Assembly (NCBI GenBank): GCA_030638325.1 | Contig: DAOWEV010000188.1 | Span: forward strand, 1-6,113 | DNA from: Bacteroidales bacterium | GTDB lineage: Bacteria > Bacteroidota > Bacteroidia > Bacteroidales > JAGOPY01 | Direction: 5' to 3' | Length of the DNA: 6,113 nt | In this document: positions 1 to 5,919 of the stretch, piece after piece | Layout: the number at the start of each line of letters is the position of its first letter | How positions within the stretch are numbered: position 1 is the first letter of the stretch | Made by a program: the position numbers and the translations under genes | The notes under the pieces: model-generated | What the model was told of the DNA's origin: nothing | Databases searched by the model: none | What the model saw: only the letters and a program-made list of their open reading frames with translations

Positions 1-380
1 ATGAAATTCCGGATCCAGCCCGACTCACAAATTACCGGCGATATAGGATCAATATGATCCAGCAGCTCCCTGACAGCTTTTTCCAGGTTATTGTCCCAGG
101 CCTGGATATAGAAAACCCTGTCCGCTCCCGCAGTAAGCATCCGGGAACTATCTTTATTTGTGTGTGCCCTGGTTTCTTCGACAATAGTAAATTCATCCCC
201 CCGGCTGATGATCCGGTCATTCTCTTCCAACCCATGGAAGTGAGGGGATATTTTAATGCCGGTAACCGGTATTTCTTTTGAAAAGCCCGTGATAATATTG
301 CAGGCAAGCGTTGTCTTTCCGGCATTTCTGTTGGTCCCGACAAGGATTAGCCAGTTTGGTAAATGCATCATATTTAACAT
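1..380 (-). CDS. MobB-like P-loop NTPase (SIMIBI class), N-terminal part, truncated by window edge
   Basis: The frame stays open from ATG 380 to the window edge, giving 126 complete codons and two bases of the next. Other in-frame ATGs lie at 371 and 368, and a TAG stop lies just upstream of 380. Numbering from ATG 371, the protein opens with a hydrophobic strand (NWLILV) and a Walker A loop, GTNRNAGKTT, at residues 12-21. The G-T-[ND]-x3-GKT spacing is that of dethiobiotin synthetase-type SIMIBI NTPases. Further on, KDSSRMLTAGADRVF resembles the (K)DSxRxxxAGA segment of MobB, and VICESGW sits where MobB has its 'VEG' strand. MobB proteins help attach nucleotide to molybdopterin, so a cofactor or metallochaperone role in the cytoplasm is possible, but no other cofactor gene is visible. 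The P-loop is certain; MobB membership is likely; the role is open. The C-terminus is missing. Start 371 or 368 would fit the proposed promoter better than 380. Confidence 0.75.
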   Translation of the reverse strand, partial: MLNMMHLPNWLILVGTNRNAGKTTLACNIITGFSKEIPVTGIKISPHFHGLEENDRIISRGDEFTIVEETRAHTNKDSSRMLTAGADRVFYIQAWDNNLEKAVRELLDHIDPISPVICESGWIRNF

Positions 381-392
381 GATTAGAAGCTA

Positions 393-400
393 CAAATTTA
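393..400 (-). promoter_or_regulatory. Candidate -7 box (TAnnTTTG) for the MobB-like gene
   Basis: Read on the minus strand the bases are TAAATTTG, a full match to the Bacteroidota sigma-ABfr -7 consensus TAnnTTTG. Transcription would start near 386, just before the ATG cluster at 380, 371 and 368. No good TTTG -33 box was found at the expected distance, so the call rests on the -7 match and its position between divergent genes. Confidence 0.35.
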
Positions 401-402
401 AC

Positions 403-410
403 TATGTTTG
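403..410 (+). promoter_or_regulatory. Candidate -7 box (TAnnTTTG) for the gamma-glutamyltransferase gene
   Basis: TATGTTTG matches the Bacteroidota -7 consensus TAnnTTTG in full. It would start transcription near 417, leaving a leader of about 27 bases before ATG 444. The TTG at 408 falls inside this box, which argues against TTG as the start codon. A -33 TTTG is not evident. The box starts only two bases beyond the minus-strand one at 393-400, so the two promoters could not easily be occupied together. Confidence 0.4.
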
Positions 411-443
411 AGAAATCTTCTTAATTTTATAAAAAATGCAATC

Positions 444-2168
444 ATGAAAGAAATACAAAAGATGTTATCCGCTCAGAAAATTTTTATTTCAGTCTTAATT
501 ATTACAATATTTACGAACTCATTTCCGGCACTCACCCAGGATAGAGTTACTGGTATGACGTTTGCCACACGTTCTGAAATCATCGCCTCGCATGGGATGG
601 CTGCCACCAGCCAGCCCCTGGCTACCCAGGTAGCGCTGGATATCCTTAAACAGGGTGGGAATGCGGTGGATGCAGCGATTGCTGCAAATGCCATGCTGGG
701 ACTGGTGGAGCCGACCGGCAGCGGTATTGGAGGAGACCTGTTTGCCATTATCTGGGATGCTGAAACAGGAAAACTCTATGGCCTGAATGCATCCGGAAGA
801 TCACCTTATGATCTGAAGCTGGAATATTTTATCAATAATGAATATACTTCAATACCTGCGTATGGCCCTTTGCCGGTGAGCGTTCCCGGCTGTGTAGATG
901 GCTGGTTTGAAATGCATGACAGGTTCGGGAAACTGCCTCTGAATGAGCTCCTCTCACCTGCAATCTCATATGCCAGGGAAGGGTTTCCGGTCACCGAACT
1001 GATCGCATATTATATGGAACTTAGTTCAAACAGACTTTCAAAATACCCTGGTTTCAGTGAGACATATATGCCAGACGGTCACATCCCGGCAAAAGGTGAG
1101 ATATTTAAAAACCCATACCTGGGCAATACCTATGAAAAAATTGCGATGGCCGGACGTGATGAATTCTATAAGGGTGAAACGGCTCAAACCATTGTGAATT
1201 ATATTCAGGAGCAGGGCGGGTTTCTTTCCATGCAGGATCTGGCAGATCACCGGTCGGAATGGGTAGAGCCTGTTACGGTTAATTACCGCGGGTATGATAT
1301 CTGGGAGTTGCCCCCCAACGGCCAGGGTACTGCGGTATTGCAGATGCTGAATATTCTTGAAGGCTATGATATTGCATCAATGGGGTTCGGAAGTGCAGCC
1401 TACATTCATTATTTCACGGAAGCAAAAAAACTGGCTTTTGAAGACCGGGCCAGGTATTATACCGATCCGGATTTCAGCGATATCCCGTTGGAGGAATTAT
1501 TATCCAAAGAATATTCAGCAGAGAGAAGATCACTGATCTCTCCTGAAAGGGCTGCCAGGTCTTATCCTGCCGGCGAGCTGGAGCAGGGAAATACCATATA
1601 CCTGACTGTTGCTGATAAAGATGGAAACATGGTATCGTTGATCCAGAGCAATTACAGGGGTATGGGTTCCGGCATGACCCCTCCGGGACTTGGCTTTATC
1701 TTACAGGACAGGGGGGAGCTGTTCAGTCTGGAAAAAGGACATGCAAATGTATACGAACCTCATAAAAGGCCTTTTCATACGATTATCCCCGGGTTTATTA
1801 CTAAGGATGGCAAGCCTTTGGTTTCCTTCGGTTTGATGGGAGGTGCCATGCAACCCCAGGGGCATGTCCAGATTGTCATAAACCTGGTCGATTTTGGCAT
1901 GAACCTTCAGGTGGCAGGCGATGCCCCGAGGATCAGGCATGAAGGATCCTCGCAACCAACCGGAACAACCATGATTGACGGGGGATGGATCAACCTCGAG
2001 TCAGGCTTCGATTATGAAACCGTCAGGGAGTTGATTAAAATGGGACATAATGTAAAATGGGATGTTGGCGGATATGGAGGTTATCAGGCAATTATGTGGG
2101 ATAATATAAATAAGGTATATTACGGCGCCTCCGAATCCCGTAAAGACGGCCAGGCAGCAGGGTACTGA
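444..2168 (+). CDS. ggt: Gamma-glutamyltransferase family Ntn hydrolase, exported, YwrD-like branch
   Basis: This is a 574-residue enzyme of the family that cleaves gamma-glutamyl amide bonds, classically of glutathione. ATG 444 was chosen because the only earlier in-frame start, TTG 408, lies in the proposed promoter; ATG 462 is also possible. An N-terminal signal peptide (basic start, then IFISVLIITIF, ending near PALTQ) suggests export to the periplasm. Family hallmarks are GGNAVDAA (71-78), EPTGSGIGGD (89-98), PPNGQG and EAKKLAFEDRARYY. Self-cleavage is expected before Thr384 (GNTIYLTVADKDGN), giving a signal-bearing large chain and a small chain of about 191 residues. The oxyanion glycines are probably G466-G467. 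SLIQSNY, FILQDRGELF, RPFHTIIPG and MQPQGH are typical of YwrD-like members. At positions equivalent to E. coli Asp433 and Ser462-Ser463 there are Leu426 and His445-Thr446, so glutathione may not be the true substrate. No neighbour suggests one. The family call is very secure; the specificity is not. Confidence 0.93.
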   Translation: MKEIQKMLSAQKIFISVLIITIFTNSFPALTQDRVTGMTFATRSEIIASHGMAATSQPLATQVALDILKQGGNAVDAAIAANAMLGLVEPTGSGIGGDLFAIIWDAETGKLYGLNASGRSPYDLKLEYFINNEYTSIPAYGPLPVSVPGCVDGWFEMHDRFGKLPLNELLSPAISYAREGFPVTELIAYYMELSSNRLSKYPGFSETYMPDGHIPAKGEIFKNPYLGNTYEKIAMAGRDEFYKGETAQTIVNYIQEQGGFLSMQDLADHRSEWVEPVTVNYRGYDIWELPPNGQGTAVLQMLNILEGYDIASMGFGSAAYIHYFTEAKKLAFEDRARYYTDPDFSDIPLEELLSKEYSAERRSLISPERAARSYPAGELEQGNTIYLTVADKDGNMVSLIQSNYRGMGSGMTPPGLGFILQDRGELFSLEKGHANVYEPHKRPFHTIIPGFITKDGKPLVSFGLMGGAMQPQGHVQIVINLVDFGMNLQVAGDAPRIRHEGSSQPTGTTMIDGGWINLESGFDYETVRELIKMGHNVKWDVGGYGGYQAIMWDNINKVYYGASESRKDGQAAGY

Positions 2169-2179
2169 GAGCCTAAATC

Positions 2180-2211
2180 AATTAGGAATTAGGAATTAGG
2201 AATTAGGAATT
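2180..2211. repeat. Heptamer tandem array 1, unit AATTAGG, 4.6 copies
   Basis: Four perfect copies of AATTAGG (from 2180, 2187, 2194 and 2201) are followed by a partial AATT. The array starts 12 bases after the stop codon of the gamma-glutamyltransferase gene, in the spacer between that gene and queA, which converge. It has no stop-free coding sense and no terminator T-run. Perfect copies imply recent slippage or active maintenance. Confidence 0.9.
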
Positions 2212-2245
2212 GAAACCGCTATACGGAAATTGAATTTTATCCGCC

Positions 2246-2306
2246 TCACGCCTCACCACTCACCACTCACCACTCACGTTTCACCATTCACCCTTCACGT
2301 CTCAGC
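2246..2306. repeat. Heptamer tandem array 2, unit TCACNNN, 8 copies, partly degenerate
   Basis: The tetramer TCAC recurs every seven bases from 2246 to 2295, eight times. Three central units are identical (TCACCAC); the others vary in the last three bases (GCC, GTT, CAT, CCT, GTC). A broken unit starting TCAG follows at 2302. On the queA strand it reads as a GTGA-rich heptamer series just past the queA stop. The centre-perfect, edge-degenerate pattern is typical of slippage-driven arrays. Confidence 0.85.
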
Positions 2307-2332
2307 GATGATAAGTTTGCCTTTATGAGTGC

Positions 2333-3565
2333 CTAAGGGTTCTTGAAAAAAAGACAACTATCGCCATAACTCAAAAACCTGAACTCATTGTCCATCGCAT
2401 ACTGATATGATCTCCGCCAGTCATCCCCGATAAATGCAGCAACCAGTAGCAACAAGGTGCTCTGCGGCATGTGGAAATTTGTTATCATGGCATCCGGTAT
2501 GGTATATTTAAAACCGGGTGCGATTAGTAATTGAGTGGTGCCGGATAAAGCATCTTTTTCATATTTATCTAATACTCCCAACACCTTTGTGAGAGATTCC
2601 TGAACAGAAATGCTGTTACCTTCCATCAACTTGTAAGGGTCCCATTGCCGGATATTTAAGTGGCCGTTTTCCGGATCATCTTTCATCCATTTCACACCCT
2701 GCCAGTACAGACTTTCAATTGTTCTGACCGTGGTGGTGCCGACAAGGGTGATATGTTGATCCGAAAAGTCCAGGATTGATCGTATAGTACATGTTGGAAT
2801 AATCACTTGTTCCGTATGCATCACGTGCATATCAAGCCTTTTGGAAGTAACCGGTTTAAAAGTGGCGGCCCCGATATGAAGTGTAACTTTTTCAGTCTTA
2901 ATGTTTTTATGCCGGATCTTCTCCATGATATCCTGCGTGAAATGAAGTCCGGCTGTGGGTGCTGCCACGGAGCCATCGTTTTTAGCATAAACAGTCTGGT
3001 ATCTCACTTTATCAGATTCAACCGGATTTCTGTGGATGTACGGAGGCAATGGGATATGCCCGGCTTCTTCCAGGACTTCTGCAAAAGTCAATCCCTCAGG
3101 ATGCCAGGAGAACCGGATCGATGAAGTCCCCTGGAACTGCTCAATGCGCCTAACTTCCAGTATTATTTTCTGATCAGCGGTCTGAATACTTAGTTGCAAG
3201 TTCCCATGCTTCCATTTCCTGGAGTTGCCGACCAGGCATTTCCAGGTACAGGATGCTTTGGAATGAAAGGCCTGCTGTATCTCCCTGGTCGGGTGAATCG
3301 GTTCCAGGCAGAATATTTCAATGCCGGCGCCTGTCTCTTTTTGGAAATTAATCCGGGCCTGCACAACTTTGGTTTCATTGAAGATCAGCAGGCTTTCATC
3401 GGGCAGGTATTGGGGTATATTAAAGAATTGGTCGTGACTGATCTGTCCATTTTTATATACCAGCAACTTTGACTGATCCCGGTGCTCCAATGGAAACTGT
3501 GCGATCCTTTCAGGTGGCAGTGAATAGGTGTAATCATTAATATCCAGCGTTCCGGGATAGGACAT
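2333..3565 (-). CDS. queA: S-adenosylmethionine:tRNA ribosyltransferase-isomerase, long form
   Basis: QueA transfers and isomerises the ribosyl part of S-adenosylmethionine onto 7-aminomethyl-7-deazaguanine in tRNA, making epoxyqueuosine in the cytoplasm. The 410-residue product carries family motifs in order: LPPERIAQFPLEHRDQSKLL (16-35), FNETKVVQAR (62-71), GHIPLPPYIHR (169-179), GSVAAPTAGLHFT (198-210), TLHIGAATFKPV (228-239), GTTTVRTIES (276-285), TNFHMPQSTLLLLV (362-375) and FRFLSYGDS (395-403). Common QueA proteins have about 345-350 residues. The surplus lies mainly in a segment after IEIFCLEP (about 87-122, with C106 and C110) and one of about 55 residues after IESLYW (about 287-340). 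Bacteroidota carry such long versions, some possibly beside a standard QueA, so a paralogue with altered tRNA or substrate use is possible. ATG 3565 begins the conserved N-terminus; no Shine-Dalgarno site is seen. The gene is probably transcribed alone, since hairpins and 282 bases separate it from the rhodanese gene. Confidence 0.93.
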   Translation of the reverse strand: MSYPGTLDINDYTYSLPPERIAQFPLEHRDQSKLLVYKNGQISHDQFFNIPQYLPDESLLIFNETKVVQARINFQKETGAGIEIFCLEPIHPTREIQQAFHSKASCTWKCLVGNSRKWKHGNLQLSIQTADQKIILEVRRIEQFQGTSSIRFSWHPEGLTFAEVLEEAGHIPLPPYIHRNPVESDKVRYQTVYAKNDGSVAAPTAGLHFTQDIMEKIRHKNIKTEKVTLHIGAATFKPVTSKRLDMHVMHTEQVIIPTCTIRSILDFSDQHITLVGTTTVRTIESLYWQGVKWMKDDPENGHLNIRQWDPYKLMEGNSISVQESLTKVLGVLDKYEKDALSGTTQLLIAPGFKYTIPDAMITNFHMPQSTLLLLVAAFIGDDWRRSYQYAMDNEFRFLSYGDSCLFFKNP

Positions 3566-3610
3566 ATGGTTTGTGATAACTATTCAGTACTTAAAGTGAA
3601 CTAAAATAAA

Positions 3611-3725
3611 GAGTGCCTAAAGTTAATTAATTTTAAATTTTGAATTTTAAATTTTAAATTGCTTCACGCTTTCAATTTTTGCATCCATTGATAAAAAACT
3701 AAAACTTTAGGCATTTTAGGCACTC
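3611..3725. repeat. Interrupted inverted repeat of GAGTGCCTAA with a 9-base duplication in one arm
   Basis: GAGTGCCTAAAGTT at 3611-3624 is mirrored on the other strand at 3703-3725. There the expected AACTTTAGGCACTC is split by an extra TTTTAGGCA (3714-3722), a near copy of the preceding CTTTAGGCA (3705-3713). A third GAGTGCCTAA, in direct orientation, lies at 2327-2336 across the queA stop. The arms enclose heptamer array 3. The arms are too far apart for a simple terminator, and no transposase lies between them. Confidence 0.65.
3630..3660. repeat. Heptamer tandem array 3, unit ATTTTAA, 4.4 copies
   Basis: ATTTTAA occurs at 3630, 3644 and 3651, with one variant (ATTTTGA) at 3637 and a trailing ATT. 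The period is again seven, as in the two arrays on the other side of queA, but the unit is unrelated. It lies 65 bases upstream of the queA start, in the spacer that should hold the queA promoter, so copy number could affect promoter geometry or local bending. Confidence 0.8.
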
Positions 3726-3771
3726 CAAACTCAAGGCAATGAAAACTTTTTACCTTTTCCCCTTAATGCAA

Positions 3772-3797
3772 AGAGGCCGGCCTTTCGGCCAGCCTCT
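3772..3797 (-). terminator. Strong GC hairpin with GAAA loop, probable second terminator or transcript end
   Basis: On the minus strand AGAGGCTGGCC pairs with GGCCGGCCTCT around a GAAA tetraloop (GNRA type): ten base pairs with one A-C mismatch. Only a short TTTGC tail follows, so termination is less certain than for the upstream hairpin. It is the second of two consecutive hairpins after the rhodanese gene. It could instead be a 3' end stabiliser or part of a small RNA. Confidence 0.45.
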
Positions 3798-3801
3798 CAG
3801 T

Positions 3802-3825
3802 AGTTAAGAAAAGCCTCAGGGAGGC
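3802..3825 (-). terminator. Rho-independent terminator after the two-domain rhodanese gene
   Basis: On the minus strand GCCTC-CCT-GAGGC forms a five-pair G+C-rich stem with a three-base loop, directly followed by TTTTCTTAAC. It begins 23 bases past the TAA stop of the rhodanese gene. This is the only hairpin in the right part with a proper T-run and most likely marks the end of the porin-rhodanese operon. Confidence 0.6.
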
Positions 3826-3847
3826 CTCTCTTAGGGGGGAAATCTTA

Positions 3848-4699
3848 TTACTGGGCTATATCATGGCCTTTGGCAACCCACTCGTTGTAAGCCCCATCGT
3901 ATACTTTAACGTTCGGGTAACCCAGGATGGATTCGAAAGCAACAAAGGTAACGGCTGCCCTGACACTTGTTTGACAATAGAAAACCAGTATTTTGTCTTT
4001 GGTCAGGCCATACTTACCGGCTACAGCTTCCAGTTCAGCTTTGTTCTTGAATGATCCGTTTTCGTTGAGGCATTCTTTGTAGTTCATGTGAATGGCGCCT
4101 TTGATATGGCCTTCACTCTTATCGGACGAGCCATCAAATTCTTCCGGATCACGGCTGTCAATAAGCACAAAATCCGCTTTTCCCAAATGGCCTTTGACAT
4201 AGTTCAAATCGACGATGACATTGTCGTTTGCAAGAGGTGTAAAAGTTGCTTTTTTTGTAACTGTTTTGGCCCTGGTGATCGGAACACGGGATTTTTTCCA
4301 CTCACCCATATCCTTATGCAGAAGTTTGGCATCATCAACCCCTAAATATTTGAGTACCCAGTAAACCCTGCTGTTATACTTACTTGAGCCATCGTCATAG
4401 ATCACGATCTCACTGGTGTTGGAAACACCTTTATTGCCAAAGTATTCCGCCAGTTCTGCGGGAATTTTAATGAGGCCTTCAATTTCAGTTTCCTGGTACA
4501 ATTCCTTGTGTGGTACATTTATTGCTCCCTGGACATGGGACTTTGCGTAATTGGCGGCTGTGTTTGCATCAATGACCACGAGGGTTTTATTGGCTTTTTT
4601 TAAAGCTACAAAATCGGCGGCCGAAATAATATCAGCCTGCGCGAATAATGTTCCTGCGCTGATTAAAAACGCCAGGATGAATCCTGTTAATCTTTTCAT
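3848..4699 (-). CDS. Secreted two-domain rhodanese-like sulfurtransferase
   Basis: This 283-residue protein has the tandem-domain layout of SseA/thiosulfate sulfurtransferases, which move a sulfane sulfur from a donor such as thiosulfate or 3-mercaptopyruvate to an acceptor through a cysteine persulfide. A signal peptide (MKRLTGFILAFLISAGTLFA, cleavage near 20-22) points to the periplasm. Domain 1 (about 24-140) has IDANTAANYAKSHVQGAINV and YDDGSSKYNSRVYW but no loop cysteine, so it should be structural. Domain 2 (about 160-283) has IDSRDPEEF, GHIKGAIHMNY and the active loop YCQTSVRAA with Cys242. CQTSVR resembles CxTGxR loops but has Ser where Gly is common, so donor preference cannot be read off. 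The start is firm because the signal peptide begins there. The gene follows the porin gene after 63 bases with no obvious terminator, and a hairpin with T-run closes it, so it is probably last in the operon. The sulfur donor and acceptor are unknown. Confidence 0.92.
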   Translation of the reverse strand: MKRLTGFILAFLISAGTLFAQADIISAADFVALKKANKTLVVIDANTAANYAKSHVQGAINVPHKELYQETEIEGLIKIPAELAEYFGNKGVSNTSEIVIYDDGSSKYNSRVYWVLKYLGVDDAKLLHKDMGEWKKSRVPITRAKTVTKKATFTPLANDNVIVDLNYVKGHLGKADFVLIDSRDPEEFDGSSDKSEGHIKGAIHMNYKECLNENGSFKNKAELEAVAGKYGLTKDKILVFYCQTSVRAAVTFVAFESILGYPNVKVYDGAYNEWVAKGHDIAQ

Positions 4700-4762
4700 T
4701 TCTGTTGTCTTTTATAATTAATTTTATGTTGGTAAACAATCTCTATACAAACTGGTTGAAAG

Positions 4763-5899
4763 TTATTCAATTTTGGCTTGAACCTGTATAATGAGCCCAT
4801 CGTTCGGGTATTCATTGTATAGACTGATGTCGGTGCTCGAGCTGCTTTCTACATTATAGCGGTAGTTGATCTGTACCCTGGTCCAGTCGTTGGGGAAATA
4901 GTTCAATCCAAAAGTTATGGTAGACCTTCTGTAGTTATCGGGATCCGTATCCGGTTTATCCATGTCCGGGTCATAGCTTTCGTATTTAAGGACAGGTTGC
5001 AGATTCCAGGCATCGATATTGTACAAGACCATTGCCCAATAGCCATCGCTTTTTGCATCTCCGGGAACCCAGTCAGTACCACCGCATCCACCGCCCTGGG
5101 GTACAAAACCGCCATTATAGCCATGGATGTATTCACCCTGGATCAGGAAGTTGAAGAAGTCAAATTGAACGTCAACACCCCAGCGGTCGCGGTCAACAGT
5201 TTTGTCATCATCATCTTCTATTTCAAAAAGCTGTTTTCCGGTTCGGTAGCTTCCCCCGACACTCACGAATTCCCATGGCGCCAGCACCAGTCGGCCGGTA
5301 ATGTCTTTACTTAAGTTGTTATCCAGTTTATTCAGTCCGGTGCCATTTGTAATGGCCAGGGTATATTTAATAAGACCCGGATTTTTCAATCCAAAGATCT
5401 GAACATCACCGGTTCCGCCTGAGAACATCAGCCCGATATCCCTGAAAGGTTGTGCCAGGGTGCTCACAACCGTCGACCGGTAAATAGTGTGCAAGGCAAA
5501 GCAGGGAGTTGTCAGTTCAAGCCCGAAAGGTGATTTGAACTGCCCTAAAGATACCTTGAAATAAGGACCGAACCGGTCATAGGTTACGAAGAAGTCGAGC
5601 ATGTAAGCAAAACCTCCTTCTCCGGCTTGATTTAAAAACGGGCTGAATTCAGCCAGGGCATAATAACTGAAGTCATAGGGTATTTTACCCATGACACCCA
5701 GCCTGGCACGGCGCATATAAAAACCGGATGTATTTTCAATATTGTTGTCGGCATCTTTTAAAAAGTTGTAATTCCATTCAGGCTGGATATACCCGAATAC
5801 GTTTACACCATCGCTGGCCGGTTCAGCACAGCCCTGCCCTTTTGAAAAAAAGGAAAAACTGAATATAAATACTACGGTTAAAAATAAAATTTTTCTCAT
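4763..5899 (-). CDS. Outer-membrane porin, phosphate-selective porin O/P (OprP/OprO) family
   Basis: This 378-residue beta-barrel protein should form a solute channel in the outer membrane. It has a signal peptide (MRKILFLTVVFIFSFSFFSK, cleavage near 20-23) and family hallmarks: GFYMRRARLGVMGKI (59-73), the strand DFSYYALAEF, GQFKSPFGLE (119-128), PFRDIGLMFSG (151-161), GRLVLAPWEFVSVGGSYRTG (202-221) and WTRVQINYRYNV (339-350). Alternating aromatic and polar residues run to the end, but the last residue is Glu rather than the usual Phe. The family name comes from Pseudomonas; in Bacteroidota such proteins have broad or unknown substrates. Two likely loops are very acidic (IEDDDDKTVDRD at 227-238 and DPDMDKPDTDPDN at 310-322), which fits poorly with phosphate selection and could bind divalent cations. 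Cys24, Cys133 and Cys272 leave room for a disulfide. It lies between two rhodanese-type genes on the same strand, so its cargo may be a sulfur compound; this is inference. Confidence 0.92.
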   Translation of the reverse strand: MRKILFLTVVFIFSFSFFSKGQGCAEPASDGVNVFGYIQPEWNYNFLKDADNNIENTSGFYMRRARLGVMGKIPYDFSYYALAEFSPFLNQAGEGGFAYMLDFFVTYDRFGPYFKVSLGQFKSPFGLELTTPCFALHTIYRSTVVSTLAQPFRDIGLMFSGGTGDVQIFGLKNPGLIKYTLAITNGTGLNKLDNNLSKDITGRLVLAPWEFVSVGGSYRTGKQLFEIEDDDDKTVDRDRWGVDVQFDFFNFLIQGEYIHGYNGGFVPQGGGCGGTDWVPGDAKSDGYWAMVLYNIDAWNLQPVLKYESYDPDMDKPDTDPDNYRRSTITFGLNYFPNDWTRVQINYRYNVESSSSTDISLYNEYPNDGLIIQVQAKIE

Positions 5900-5919
5900 T
5901 GGTAATTTGGTTTTTGATA

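Noticed and set aside
32..343. Minus-strand open frame of 103 codons
   Set aside because: It overlaps the MobB-like gene on the same strand in another frame. Only the other frame shows a Walker A motif and family-like sequence, so this one is a shadow.
408..443. TTG start extending the gamma-glutamyltransferase by 12 residues
   Set aside because: TTG 408 lies inside a TAnnTTTG promoter match, and the added residues precede an already complete signal peptide.
2172..2186. CCTAA/TTAGG hairpin as terminator of the ggt gene
   Set aside because: The stem has only five weak pairs and is formed by chance with the first repeat unit; no T-run follows.
2180..2306. CRISPR array
   Set aside because: The units are seven bases long and directly abutting, with no spacers and no cas genes nearby.
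3601..3608. queA promoter -7 box (TATTTTAG on the minus strand)
   Set aside because: It has one mismatch to TAnnTTTG and no -33 partner; such near matches are frequent in this A+T-rich spacer.
2327..3725. Insertion sequence or transposon carrying queA between GAGTGCCTAA repeats
   Set aside because: There is no transposase, the repeats are short and of mixed orientation, and queA shows no sign of transfer.
4700..4762. Promoter or terminator between the porin and rhodanese genes
   Set aside because: No TAnnTTTG box and no hairpin with T-run was found on the minus strand, which supports read-through.
5203..5217. DDDDK in the porin as a protease (enteropeptidase) site
   Set aside because: It is a chance match within an acidic loop; nothing suggests processing there.
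4997..5314. Plus-strand open frame of 105 codons inside the porin gene
   Set aside because: It lies wholly antisense to a well-supported gene and shows no family-like sequence. The same holds for the plus-strand frames inside queA and the rhodanese gene and the minus-strand frames inside the GGT gene.
5828..5839. Lipoprotein signal (GQGC, Cys24) in the porin
   Set aside because: The residues before Cys do not fit a lipobox, and the protein is a beta-barrel of a family exported by ordinary signal peptides.
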